Positions 48,802 through 61,927 of a DNA stretch of 64,000 nucleotides are shown piece by piece. The stretch is taken from the NCBI RefSeq assembly GCF_029227915.1, contig NC_079889.1:6698001-6762000 (forward strand). The letters are read 5' to 3'. Made by a program: the position numbers and the translations under genes. Source of the DNA: Hydractinia symbiolongicarpus (taxonomy: Eukaryota > Cnidaria > Hydrozoa > Anthoathecata > Hydractiniidae). A model generated the notes under the pieces. That model was given only the letters and a program-made list of their open reading frames with translations, searched no databases and had not been told where the DNA came from. The number at the start of each line of letters is the position of its first letter. Within the stretch, counting starts at the first letter, position 1.

Positions 48802-51800
48802 ATGGCCTTTTGCAGTCTAATAAAGGCCTCACACGTAGATCACGCGGTTCCATCTGCCTGCGCAGGTTACCATTGGACTAGTTGTTCCAGTCTCAATGCT
48901 CTACAACGTCCCAAGTCATTTTCACTAGCGCCGTCGACTTAGAACGCTCTTAACTACGTGCACAGTCCTATAAAGGCTGTAATATGGCCTTTTGCAGTAT
49001 AATAAAGGCCTCACCCGTAAATCACGTGGCTCCATCTGCCGGCGCAGGTTACCATTGGACTATTCTTTCCAGTGTCAATGCGCTACAACGTTCCAAGTGG
49101 TTCTCCTTAGCGCTGTGGCCTTAGAACGCTCTTAACTATGTGCACAGTCCTATAAAGGCCGTAATATGGCCTTTTGCAGTCCAATAAAGGCCGCAGACGT
49201 AAATCACGTGGTTCCATCTGCCTGTGCAGGTTACCATTGGACTATTTCTTCCAGTCTCAATGCGCTATAACGTCCCAAGTGGTTCTCCTTAGCGCTGTGG
49301 CCTTAGAACACATTTAACTACGTGCACAGTCCATTAAAGGCTGTAATATGGCCTTTTGCAGTCTAATAAAGGCCTCACACGTAAATCACGTAGTTCCATC
49401 TGCCTGTGCAGGTTACCATTGGACTATTCCTTCCAGTCTCAATGCGCTACAACGTCCCAAGTGGTTCTCCTTAGCGCTGTGGCCTTAGAACACTCTTAAC
49501 TACGTGCACAGTCCAATAAAGGCTGTAATATGGCCTTTTGCAGTCTAATAAAGGCTTCACAAATAAATCACGTGGTTTCACCTGCCTGCACAGGTTACCA
49601 TTGGACTAGTCGTTCCAGTCTCAATGCGCTACAACGTCCCAAGTCGTTTTCATTAGCGCCGTTGCCTTAGAACACTCTTAACTACGTTCACAGTCCTATA
49701 AAGGCTGTAATATGGCCTTTTGCAGTCTAATAAAGGCCTCACACGTAGATCACGTAGTTCCATCTGCCTGCGCCGGTTACCATTGGACTATTCTTTCCAG
49801 TCTCAATGCGTTACAACGTTCCAAGTGGTTCTCCTTAGCGCTGTGGCCTTAGAACGCTCTTAACTATGTGCACAGTCCTATAAAGGCTGTAATATTGCCT
49901 TTTGCAGTCTAATAAACGCCTCACACGTAAATCATGTGGTTCCATCTGCCTGTTCAGGTTACCATTGGACTAGTTGTTCCAGTCTCAACGCGCTACAACG
50001 TCCTAAGTCATTTTCATCAGCGCCATCGCCTTAGAACGCTCTTACCTACGTGCACAATCCTATAAAGGCTGTAATATGGCCTTTTGCAGTCTAATAAAGG
50101 CTTTATACGTAGATCACGTGGTTCCATCTGCCTGCGCAGGTTACCATTGTACTATTTCTTCCAGTCTCAATGCACTACAACGTTCAAAGAGGTTTTCCTT
50201 AGCGCCATGGCCTTACAACACTCTTAACTACGTGCACAGTGCATTAAAGGCTGTAATATGGCCTTTTGCAGTCTAATAAAGGCTTCACACGTAAATCACG
50301 TGGTTTCACCTGCCTGCGCAGATTACCATTGGACTAGTTGTTCCAGTCTCAATGCGCTACAACGTCCCAAGTCATTTTCATTAGCACCATGGCCTTACAA
50401 CACTCTTAGCTACGTGCACAGTCCTATAAAGGCCGTAATATGGCCTTTTGCAGTCTAATAAAGGCCTCACACGTAGATCACGTAGTTCCATCTGCCTGCG
50501 CACGTTACAATCGGACTATTCTTTCCAGTCTCAACGCGCTACAACGTCCTAAGTCATTTTCATCAGCGCCATCGCCTTAGAACGCTCTTAACTACGTGCA
50601 CAGTCCTATAAAGGCTGTAATATGGCCTTTTGCAGTCTAATAAAGGCCTTATACGTAGATCACGTGGTTCCATCTGCCTGCGCAGGTTACCATTGTACTA
50701 TTTCTTCCAGTCTCAATGCACTCCAACGTTCAAAGAGGTTTCCTTAGCGCCATGGCCTTACAACACTCTTAACTACGTGCACAGTGCATTAAAGGCTGTA
50801 ATATGGCCTTTTGCAGTCTAATAAAGGCTTCACACGTAAATCACGTGGTTTCACCTGCCTGCGCAGCTTACCATTGGACTATTTGTTCCAGTCTCAATGC
50901 GCTACAACGTCCCAAGTCAATTTCATTAGCGCCATCGCCTTAGAACGCTCTTAACTACGTGCACAGTCCTATAAAGGCCGTAATATGGCCTTTTGCAGTC
51001 CAATAAAGGCTGCAGACGTAAATCACGCGGTTTCAGCTGCCTGCGCAGGCTACCATTGGACTAGTCGTTCCAGTCTCAATGCGCTACAACGTCCCAAGTC
51101 ATTTTCATTAGCGCGGTCGACTTAGAACGCGCTTAACTACGTGCACAGTCCTATAAAGGCTGTAATATGGCCTTTTGCAGTCTAATAAAGGCCTCACACG
51201 TAGATCACGTAGTTCCATCTGCCTGCGCAGGTTACCATTGTACTATTTCTTCCAGTCTCAATGCGCTACAACGTCCCAAGTCATTTTCCTTAGCGCCATG
51301 GCCTTATAACACTCTTAACTACGTCCACAGTCCTATAAAGGCCGTAATATGGCCTTTTGCAGTCTAATAAAGGCCTCACACGTAGATCACGCGGTTCCAT
51401 CTGCCTGCGCAGGTTACCATTGGACTAGTTGTTCCAGTCTCAATGCTCTACAACGTCCCAAGTCATTTTCACTAGCGCCGTTGACTTAGAACGCTCTTAA
51501 CTACGTGCACAGTCCTATAAAGGCTGTAATATGGCCTTTTGCAGTCTAATAAAGGCCTCACACGTAAATCACGTGGCTCCATCTGCCGGCGCAGGTTACC
51601 ATTGGACTATTCTTTCCAGTCTCAATGCGCTACAACGTTCCAAGTCATTTTCCTTAGCGCCATGGCCTTATAACACTCTTAACTACGTGCACAGTCCTAT
51701 AAAGGCCGTAATATGGCCTTTTGCAGTCTAATAAAGGCCTCACACGTAGATCACGTGGTTCCATCTGCCTGCGCAGGTTACCATTGGACTAGTCGTTCCA

Positions 51801-53088
51801 GTCTCAATGCGCTACAACGTCCCAAGTCATTTTCATTAGCGCCGTCGACTTAGAACGCGCTTTACTACGTGCACAGTCCTATAAAGGCTGTAATATGGCC
51901 TTTTTTCAGTCTAATAAAGGCCTCACACGTAGATCACGTGGTTCCATCTGCCTGCGCAGGTTACTATTGTACTATTTCTTCCAGTCTCCATGCGCTACAA
52001 CGTCCCAAGTCATTTTCCTTAGCGCCATGGCCTTACAACACTCTTAACTACGTGCACAGTCCTATAAAGGCCGTAATATGGCCTTTTGCAGTCTAATAAA
52101 GGCCTCACACGTAGATCACGCGGTTCCATCTGCCTGCGCAGGTTACCATTGGACTAGTTGTTCCAGTCTCAATGCTCTACAACGTCCAAAGTCATTTTCA
52201 CTAGCGCCGTTGACTTAGAACGCTCTTAACTACGTGCACAGTCCTATAAAGGCTGTAATATGGCCTTTTGCAGTCTAATAAAGGCCTCACACGTAAATCA
52301 CGTGGCTCCATCTGCCGGCGCAGGTTACCATTGGACTATTCTTTCCAGTCTCAATGCGCTACAACGTTCCAAGTCATTTTCCTTAGCGCCATGGCCTTAT
52401 AATACTCTTAACTACGTGCACAGTCCTATAAAGGCCGTAATATGGCCTTTTGCAGTCTAATAAAGGCCTCACACGTAGATCACGCGGTTCCATCTGCCTG
52501 CGCAGGTTACCATTGGACTAGTTGTTCCAGTCTCAATGCTCTACAACGTCCCAAGTCATTTTCACTAGCGCCGTCGACTTAGAACGCTCTTAACTACGTG
52601 CACAGTCCTATAAAGGCTGTAATATGGCCTTTTGCAGTCTAATAAAGGCCTCACACGTAAATCACGTGGCTCCATCTGCCGGCGCAGGTTACCATTGGAC
52701 TATTCTTTCCAGTATCAATGCGCTACAACGTTCCAAGTGGTTCTCCTTAGCGCTGTGGCCTTAGAACGCTCTTAACTATGTGCACAGTCCTATAAAGGCC
52801 GTAATATGGCCTTTTGCAGTCCAATAAAGGCCGCAGACGTAAATCACGTGGTTCCATCTGCCTGTGCAGGTTACCATTGGACTATTCCTTCCAGTCTCAA
52901 TGCGCTATAACGTCCCAAGTGGTTCTCCTTAGCGCTGTGGCCTTAGAACACTCTTAACTACGTGCACAGTCCATTAAAGGCTGTAATATGGCCTTTTGCA
53001 GTCTAATAAAGGCCTCACACGTAAATCACGTAGTTCCATCTGCCTGTGCAGGTTACCATTGGACTATTCCTTCCAGTCTCAATGCGCT
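48802..53088 (+). repeat. 20-monomer period region (3640 bp), HOR F
   Basis: 48802 to about 49850 recurs at 52442 to about 53490 (offset 3640), and 50076 and 50258 repeat 46436 and 46618 at the same offset. Shared variants include CTGCCGGCGCAGG, GCGCTATAACG and CACAAATAAATCACGTGG. Within it, 51531 and 52260 are 729 bp apart, four monomers plus one base. The extra base is in GGCCTTTTTTCAG near 51899. One base is missing near 50740 (GAGGTTTCC). Confidence 0.78.
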
Positions 53089-54363
53089 ACAACGTCCCAA
53101 GTGGTTCTCCTTAGCGCTGTGGCCTTAGAACACTCTTAACTACGTGCAAAGTCCAATAAAGGCTGTAATATGGCCTTTTGCAGTCTAATAAAGTCTTCAC
53201 AAATAAATTACGTGGTTTCACCTGCCTGCACAGGTTACCATTGGACTAGTCGTTCCAGTCTCAATGCGCTACAACGTCCCAAGTCGTTTTCATTAGCGCC
53301 GTTTCCTTAGAACACTCTTAACTACGTTCACAGTCCTATAAAGGCTGTAATATGGCCTTTTGCAGTCTAATAAAGGCCTCACACGTAGATCACGTAGTTC
53401 CATCTGCCTGCGCAGGTTACCATTGGACTATTCTTTCCAGTCTCAATGCGTTACAACGTTCCAAGTGGTTCTCCTTAGCGCTGTGGCCTTAGAACGCTCT
53501 TAACTATGTGCACAGTCCTATAAAGGCTGTAATATGGCCTTTTGCAGTCTAATAAAGGCTTCACAAATAAATCACGTGGTTTCACCTGCCTGCACAGGTT
53601 ACCATTGGACTAGTCGTTCCAGTCTCAATGCGCTACAACGTCCCAAGTCGTTTTCATTAGCGCCGTTGCCTTAGAACACTCTTAACTACGTTCACAGTCC
53701 TATAAAGGCTGTAATATGGCCTTTTGCAGTCTAATAAAGGCCTCACACGTAGATCACGTAGTTCCATCTGCCTGCGCAGGTTACCATTGGACTATTCTTT
53801 CCAGTCTCAATGCGTTACAACGTTCCAAGTGGTTCTCCTTAGCGCTGTGGCCTTAGAACGCTCTTAACTATGTGCACAGTCCTACAAAAGGCTGCAATAT
53901 GGCCTTTTGCAGTCTGATAAAGGCTTCACAAATAAATCACGTGGTTTCACCTGTCTGCGCAGGTTACCGTTGGACTATTCCTTACAGTCTCAATGCACTA
54001 CAACGTTCCAAGTGGTTCTCCTTAGCGCTGTGGCCTTAGAACGCTCTTAACTATGTGCACAGTCCTATAAAGGCTGTAATATGGCTTTTTGCAGTCTAAT
54101 AAAGGCCTCACACGTAAATCACGTGGTTCCATCTGCCTACGCAGGTTACCATTGGACTAGTTGTTCCAGTCTCAACGCGCTACAACGTCCTAAGTCATTT
54201 TCATCAGCGCCATCGCCTTAGAACGCTCTTAACTACGTGCACAGTCCTATAAAGGCTGTAATATGGCCTTTTGCAGTCTAATAAAGGCCTTATACGTAGA
54301 TCACGTGGTTCCATCTGCCTGCGCAGGTTACCATTGTACTATTTCTTCCAGTCTCAATGCACT
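53089..54363 (+). repeat. 7-monomer unit 1 (1275 bp), with an internal dimer
   Basis: TACGTGCAAAG (53141 and 54416) and CCTACAAAAGG (53881 and 55156) recur at 1275 bp, equal to 7 x 182 plus 1. The extra base is the one in CCTACAAAAGG. Inside, the pair of monomers at 53170 and 53352 is repeated at 53534 and 53716 (364-bp dimer), both with CTGCCTGCACAGG followed by GATCACGTAG. The end lies near 54363, where TTTCTTCCAGTCTCAATGC joins ACTACAACGTCCCAAGTGG. Confidence 0.84.
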
Positions 54364-55637
54364 ACAACGTCCCAAGTGGTTCTCCTTAGCGCTGTGGCCT
54401 TAGAACACTCTTAACTACGTGCAAAGTCCAATAAAGGCTGTAATATGGCCTTTTGCAGTCTAATAAAGTCTTCACAAATAAATTACGTGGTTTCACCTGC
54501 CTGCACAGGTTACCATTGGACTAGTCGTTCCAGTCTCAATGCGCTACAACGTCCCAAGTCGTTTTCATTAGCGCCGTTTCCTTAGAACACTCTTAACTAC
54601 GTTCACAGTCCTATAAAGGCTGTAATATGGCCTTTTGCAGTCTAATAAAGGCCTCACACGTAGATCACGTAGTTCCATCTGCCTGCGCAGGTTACCATTG
54701 GACTATTCTTTCCAGTCTCAATGCGTTACAACGTTCCAAGTGGTTCTCCTTAGCGCTGTGGCCTTAGAACGCTCTTAACTATGTGCACAGTCCTATAAAG
54801 GCTGTAATATGGCCTTTTGCAGTCTAATAAAGGCTTCACAAATAAATCACGTGGTTTCACCTGCCTGCACAGGTTACCATTGGACTAGTCGTTCCAGTCT
54901 CAATGCGCTACAACGTCCCAAGTCGTTTTCATTAGCGCCGTTGCCTTAGAACACTCTTAACTACGTTCACAGTCCTATAAAGGCTGTAATATGGCCTTTT
55001 GCAGTCTAATAAAGGCCTCACACGTAGATCACGTAGTTCCATCTGCCTGCGCAGGTTACCATTGGACTATTCTTTCCAGTCTCAATGCGTTACAACGTTC
55101 CAAGTGGTTCTCCTTAGCGCTGTGGCCTTAGAACGCTCTTAACTATGTGCACAGTCCTACAAAAGGCTGCAATATGGCCTTTTGCAGTCTGATAATGGCT
55201 TCACAAATAAATCACGTGGTTTCACCTGTCTGCGCAGGTTACCGTTGGACTATTCCTTACAGTCTCAATGCACTACAACGTTCCAAGTGGTTCTCCTTAG
55301 CGCTGTGGCCTTAGAACGCTCTTAACTATGTGCACAGTCCTATAAAGGCTGTAATATGGCTTTTTGCAGTCTAATAAAGGCCTCACACGTAAATCACGTG
55401 GTTCCATCTGCCTACGCAGGTTACCATTGGACTAGTTGTTCCAGTCTCAACGCGCTACAACGTCCTAAGTCATTTTCATCAGCGCCATCGCCTTAGAACG
55501 CTCTTAACTACGTGCACAGTCCTATAAAGGCTGTAATATGGCCTTTTGCAGTCTAATAAAGGCCTTATACGTAGATCACGTGGTTCCATCTGCCTGCGCA
55601 GGTTACCATTGTACTATTTCTTCCAGTCTCAATGCAC
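54364..55637 (+). repeat. 7-monomer unit 2 (1275 bp)
   Basis: It repeats unit 1 with very few changes, for example GATAATGGC near 55194 where unit 1 has GATAAAGGC, and it includes the same 364-bp dimer. It ends in the monomer at 55538, from where the sequence continues with ACGTTCAAAGAGG instead of the ACGTCCCAAGTGG of the unit 1/unit 2 junction. Confidence 0.84.
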
Positions 55638-57640
55638 TACAACGTTCAAAGAGGTTTTCCTTAGCGCCATGGCCTTACAACTCTCTTAACTACGTGCACA
55701 GTGCATTAAAGGCTGTAATATGGCCTTTTGCAGTCTAATAAAGGCTTCACACGTAAATCACGTGGTTTCACCTGCCTGCGCAGATTACCATTGGACTAGT
55801 TGTTCCAGACTCAATGCGCTACAACGTCCCAAGTCATTTTCATTAGCACCATGGCCTTACAACACTCTTAACTACGTGCACAGTCCTATAAAGGCCGTAA
55901 TATGGCCTTTTGCAGTCTAATAAAGGCCTCACACGTAAATCACGTGGTTTCAACTGCCTGCGCAGCTTACCATTGGACTCTTTGTTCCAGTCTCAATGCG
56001 CTACAACGTCCCAAGTCATTTTCATTAGCGCCATCGCCTTAGAACGCTCTTAACTACTTGCACAGTCCTATAAAGGCCGTAATATGGCCTTTTGCAGTCC
56101 AATAAAGGCCGCAGACGTAAATCACGCGGTTTCAGCTGCCTGCGCAGGCTACCATTGGACTAGTCGTTCCAGTCTCAATGCGCTACAACGTCCCAAGTCA
56201 TTTTCATTAGCGCCGTCGACTTAGAACGCGCTTTACTACGTGCACAGTCCTATAAAGGCTGTAATATGGCCTTTTTTCAGTCTAATAAAGGCCTCACACG
56301 TAGATCACGTGGTTCCATCTGCCTGCGCAGGTTACTATTGTACTATTTCTTCCAGTCTCCATGCGCTACAACGTCCCAAGTCATTTTCCTTAACGCCATG
56401 GCCTTACAACACTCTTAACTACGTGCACAGTCCTATAAAGGCCGTAATATGGCCTTTTGCAGTCTAATAAAGGCCTCACACGTAGATCACGCGGTTCCAT
56501 CTGCCTGCGCAGGTTACCATTGGACTAGTTGTTCCAGTCTCAATGCTCTACAACGTCCCAAGTCATTTTCACTAGCGCCGTCGACTTAGAACGCTCTTAA
56601 CTACGTGCACAGTCCTATAAAGGCTGTAATATGGCCTTTTGCAGTCTAATAAAGGCCTCACACGTAAATCACGTGGCTCCATCTGCCGGCGCAAGTTACC
56701 ATTGGACTATTCTTTCCAGTCTCAATGCGCTACAACGTTCCAAGTGGTTCTCCTTAGCGCTGTGGCTTTAGAACGCTCTTAACTATGTGCACAGTCCTAT
56801 AAAGGCCGTAATATAGCCTTTTGCAGTCCAATAAAGGCCGCAGACGTAAATCACGTGGTTCCATCTGCCTGTGCAGGTTACCATTGGACTATTCCTTCCA
56901 GTCTCAATGCGCTATAACGTCCCAAGTGGTTCTCCTTAGCGCTGTGGCCTTAGAACACTCTTAACTACGTGCACAGTCCATTAAAGGCTATAATATGGCC
57001 TTTTGCAGTCTAATAAAGGCCTCCCACGTAAATCACGTGGTTCCATCTGCCTGTGCAGGTTACCATTGGACTATTCCTTCCAGTCTCAATGCGCTACAAC
57101 GTCCCAAGTGGTTCTCCTTGGCGCTGTGGCCTTAGAACACTCTTAACTACGTACACAGTCCAATAAAGGCTGTAATATGGCCTTTTGCTGTCTAATAAAG
57201 GCTTCACAAATAAATCACGTGGTTTCACCTGCCTGCACAGGTTACCGTTGGACTATTCCTTACAGTCTCAATGCACTACAACGTTCCAAGAGGTTTTCCT
57301 TGGCGCTGTGGCCTTACAAAACTCTTAACTACGTGCACAGTCCTATAAAGGCCGTAATATGGCCTTTTGCAGTCCAATAAAGGCCGCAGACGTAAATCAC
57401 GCGGTTTCAGCTGCCTGCGCAGGTTACCATTGTACTAGTCGTTCCAGTGTCACAGCGCTACAACGTCCCAAGTCGTTTTCATTAGCGCCGTTGCCTTAGA
57501 ACACTCTTAACTACGTTCACAGTCCTATAAAGGCTGTAATATGGCCTTTTGCAGTCTAATAAAGGTCTCACACGTAGATCACATAGTTCCATCTGCCTGC
57601 GCAGGTTACCATTGGACTATTCTTTCCAGTCTCAATGCGC
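55638..57640 (+). repeat. 11-monomer HOR G, copy 1 (2003 bp)
   Basis: Monomers at 55720, 56240 and 57177 have partners at 57723, 58243 and 59180. The length is 11 x 182 plus 1, and the extra base is in GGCCTTTTTTCAG near 56272. A base missing where CAATGCGC becomes CACAGCGC near 57453 recurs at 59456. The copy ends in the monomer at 57541, where a GATCACATAG left half joins a GTTCAAAGAGG right half. Confidence 0.85.
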
Positions 57641-59643
57641 AACAACGTTCAAAGAGGTTTTCCTTAGCGCCATGGCCTTACAACACTCTTAACTACGTGC
57701 ACGGTGCATTAAAGGCTGTAATATGGCCTTTTGCAGTCTAATAAAGGCTTCACACGTAAATCACGTGGTTTCACCTGCCTGCGCAGATTACCATTGGACT
57801 AGTTGTTCCAGACTCAATGCGCTACAACGTCCCAAGTCATTTTCATTAGCACCATGGCCTTACAACACTCTTAACTACGTGCACAGTCCTATAAAGGCCG
57901 TAATATGGCCTTTTGCAGTCTAATAAAGGCCTCACACGTAAATCACGTGGTTTCAACTGCCTGCGCAGCTTACCATTGGACTCTTTGTTCCAGTCTCAAT
58001 GCGCTACAACGTCCCAAGTCATTTTCATTAGCGCCATCGCCTTAGAACGCTCTTAACTACGTGCACAGTCCTATAAAGGCCGTAATATGGCCTTTTGCAG
58101 TCCAATAAAGGCCGCGGACGTAAATCACGCGGTTTCAGCTGCCTGCGCAGGCTACCATTGGACTAGTCGTTCCAGTCTCAATGCGCTACAACGTCCCAAG
58201 TCATTTTCATTAGCGCCGTCGACTTAGAACGCGCTTTACTACGTGCACAGTCCTATAAAGGCTGTAATATGGCCTTTTTTCAGTCTAATAAAGGCCTCAC
58301 ACGTAGATCACGTGGTTCCATCTGCCTGCGCAGGTTACTATTGTACTATTTCTTCCAGTCTCCATGCGCTACAACGTCCCAAGTCATTTTCCTTAGCGCC
58401 ATGGCCTTACAACACTCTTAACTACGTGCACAGTCCTATAAAGGCCGTAATATGGCCTTTTGCAGTCTAATAAAGGCCTCACACGTAGATCACGCGGTTC
58501 CATCTGCCTGCGCAGGTTACCATTGGACTAGTTGTTCCAGTCTCAATGCTCTACAACGTCCCAAGTCATTTTCACTAGCGCCGTCGACTTAGAACGCTCT
58601 TAACTACGTGCACAGTCCTATAAAGGCTGTAATATGGCCTTTTGCAGTCTAATAAAGGCCTCACACGTAAATCACGTGGCTCCATCTGCCGGCGCAGGTT
58701 ACCATTGGACTATTCTTTCCAGTCTCAATGCGCTACAACGTTCCAAGTGGTTCTCTTTAGCGCTGTGGCTTTAGAACGCTCTTAACTATGTGCACAGTCC
58801 TATAAAGGCCGTAATATGGCCTTTTGCAGTCCAATAAAGGCCGCAGACGTAAATCACGTGGTTCCATCTGCCTGTGCAGGTTACCATTGGACTATTCCCT
58901 CCAGTCTCAATGCGCTATAACGTCCCAAGTGGTTCTCCTTAGCGCTGTGGCCTTAGAGCACTCTTAACTACGTGCACAGTCCATTAAAGGCTATAATATG
59001 GCCTTTTGCAGTCTAATAAAGGCCTCCCACGTAAATCACGTGGTTCCATTTGCCTGTGCAGGTTACCATTGGACTATTCCTTCCAGTCTCAATGCGCTAC
59101 AACGTCCCAAGTGGTTCTCCTTGGCGCTGTGGCCTTAGAACACTCTTAACTACGTACACAGTCCAATAAAGGCTGTAATATGGCCTTTTGCTGTCTAATA
59201 AAGGCTTCACAAATAAATCACGTGGTTTCACCTGCCTGCACAGGTTACCGTTGGACTATTCCTTACAGTCTCAATGCACTACAACGTTCCAAGAGGTTTT
59301 CCTTGGCGCTGTGGCCTTACAAAACTCTTAACTACGTGCACAGTCCTATAAAGGCAGTAATATGGCCTTTTGCAGTCCAATAAAGGCCGCAGACGTAAAT
59401 CACGCGGTTTCAGCTGCCTGCGCAGGTTACCATTGTACTAGTCGTTCCAGTCTCACAGCGCTACAACGTCCCAAGTCGTTTTCATTAGCGCCGTTGCCTT
59501 AGAACACTCTTAACTACGTTCACAGTCCTATAAAGGCTGTAATATGGCCTTTTGCAGTCTAATAAAGGTCTCACACGTAGATCACATAGTTCCATCTGCC
59601 TGCGCAGGTTACCATTGGACTATTCTTTCCAGTCTCAATGCGC
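57641..59643 (+). repeat. 11-monomer HOR G, copy 2 (2003 bp)
   Basis: It repeats copy 1 with few substitutions, for example GCCGCGGACG near 58110 (copy 1 GCCGCAGACG), TTCTCTTTAG near 58750 (TTCTCCTTAG) and CTTAGAGCAC near 58955 (CTTAGAACAC). The CACGGTGCATTAAAGG variant near its start links it to the monomer at 59908. Confidence 0.85.
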
Positions 59644-61927
59644 TACAACGTTCCAAGTGGTTCTCCTTAGCGCTGTGGCCTTAGAACGCTCTTAACTATG
59701 TGCACAGTCCTATAAAGGCTGTAATATGGCCTTTTGCAGTCTAATAAACGCCTCACACGTAAATCACGTGGTTCCATCTGCCTGTGCAGGTTACTATTGA
59801 ACTATTCCTTCCAGTCCCAATGCGCTACAACGTCCTAAGTCATTTTCATCAGCGCCATCGCCTTAGAACGCTCTTAACTACGTGCACAGTCCTATAAAGG
59901 CTGTAATATGGCTATTTGCAGTCTAATAAAGGCCTTATACGTAGATCACGTGGTTCCATCTGCCTGCGCAGGTTACCATTGTACTATTTCTCCCAGTCTC
60001 AATGCACTACAATGTTCAAAGAGGTTTTCCTTAGCGCCATGGCCTTACAACACTCTTAACTACGGGCACGGTGCATTAAAGGCTGTAATATGGCCATTTG
60101 CAGTCTAATAAAGGCTTCACACGTAAATCACGTGGTTTCACCTGCCTGCGCAGATTACCATTGGACTAGTTGTTCCAGTCTCAATGCGCTACAACGTCCC
60201 AAGTCATTTTCATTAGCACCATGGCCTTACAACACTCTTAACTACGTGCACAGTCCTATAAAGGCCGTAATATGGCCTTTTGCAGTCTAATAAAGGCCTC
60301 ACACGTAAATCACGTGGTTTCAACTGCCTGCGCAGCTTACCATTGGACTATTTGTTCCAGTCTCAATGCGCTACAACGTCCAAAGTCATTTTCATTAGCG
60401 CCGTCGACTTAGAACGCGCTTTACTACGTGCACAGTCCTTTAAAGGCTGTAATATGGCCTTTTGCAGTCTAATAAAGGCCTCACACGTAGATCACGTGGT
60501 TCCATCTGCCTGCGCAGGTTACTATTGTACTATTTCTTCCAGTCTCCATGCGCTACAACGTCCAAAGTCACTTTCCTTAGCGCCATGGCCTTACAACACT
60601 CTTAACTACGTGCACAGTCCTATAAAGGCCGTAATATGGCCTTTTGCAGTCTAATAAAGGCCTCCCACGTAAATCACGTGGTTCCATCTGCCTGTGCAGG
60701 TTACCATTGGACTATTCCTTCCAGTCTCAATGCGCTACAACGTCCCAAGTGGTTCTCCTTGGTGCTGTGGCCTTAGAATACTCTTAACTACGTACACAGT
60801 CCAATAAAGGCTGTAATATGGCCTTTTGCAGTCTAATAAAGGCTTCACAAATAAATCACGTGGTTTCACCTGCCTGCACAGGTTACCGTTGGACTATTCC
60901 TTACAGTCTCAATGAACTACAACGTTCCAAGAGGTTTTCCTTGGCGCTGTGGCCTTACAAAACTCTTAACTACGTGCACAGTCCTATAAAGGCCGTAATA
61001 TGGCCTTTTGCAGTCCAATAAAGGCCGCAGACGTAAATCACGCGGTTTCAGCTGCCTGCGCAGTTTACCATTGTACTAGTCGTTCCAGTCTCACAGCGCT
61101 ACAACGTCCCAAGTCGTTTTCATTAGCGCCGTTGCCTTAGAACACTCTTAACTACGTTCACAGTCCTATAAAGGCTGTAATATGGCCTTTTGCAGTCTAA
61201 TAAAGGTCTCACACGTAGATCACATAGTTCCATCTGCCTGCGCAGGTTACCATTGGACTATTCTTTCCAGTCTCAATGCGCTACAACGTTCCAAGTGGTT
61301 CTCCTTAGCGCTGTGGCCTAAGAACGCTCTTAACTATGTGCACAGTCCTATAAAGGCTGTAATATGGCCTTTTGCAGTCTAATAAACGCCTCACACGTAA
61401 ATCACGTGGTTCCATCTGCCTGTGCAGGTTACTATTGAACTATTCCTTCCAGTCTCAATGCGCTACAACGTCCCAAGTCATTTTCATCAGCGCCATCGCC
61501 TTAGAACGTTCTTAACTACGTGCACAGTCCTATAAAGGCTGTAATATGGCCTTTTGCAGTCTAATAAAGGCCTTACACGTAGATCACGTGGTTCCATCTG
61601 CCTGCGCAGGTTACCATTGTACTATTTCTTCCAGTCTCAATGCACTACAACGTTTAAAGAGGTTTTCCTTAGCGCCATGGCCTTACAACACTCTTAACTA
61701 CGTGCACAGTGCATTAAAGGCTGTAATATGGCCTTTTGCAGTCTAATAAAGGCTTCACACGAAATTACGTGGTTTCACCTGCCTGTGCAGATTACCATTG
61801 GACTAGTTGTTCCAGTCTCAATGCGCTACAACGTCCCAAGTCATTTTCATTAGCGCCATGGCCTTACAACACTCTTAACTACGTGCACAGTCCTATAAAG
61901 GCCGTAATATGGCCTTTTGCAGTCTAA
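59644..61927 (+). repeat. Rearranged HOR G relatives
   Basis: The monomer at 60090 matches 57723, and 60818 matches 59180 at 1638 bp. Between them, near 60380-60430, a TTTGTTCCAGTC left half is fused to a GTCGACTTAGAACGCGC right half followed by TTTACTACG, which removes monomers relative to copy 2. This fusion opens a 124-codon frame (60280-60654), which is an artefact. The monomers at 61182, 61546 and 61736 repeat variants seen at 57.5 and 59.9-60.1 kb. Near 61760 one base is lost (CACACGAAATTACG). Confidence 0.78.

Noticed and set aside
60280-60654. 124-codon reading frame
   Set aside because: It is created by a fusion of two satellite monomers near 60400 that removed a stop. Both halves are ordinary repeat sequence in different frames.
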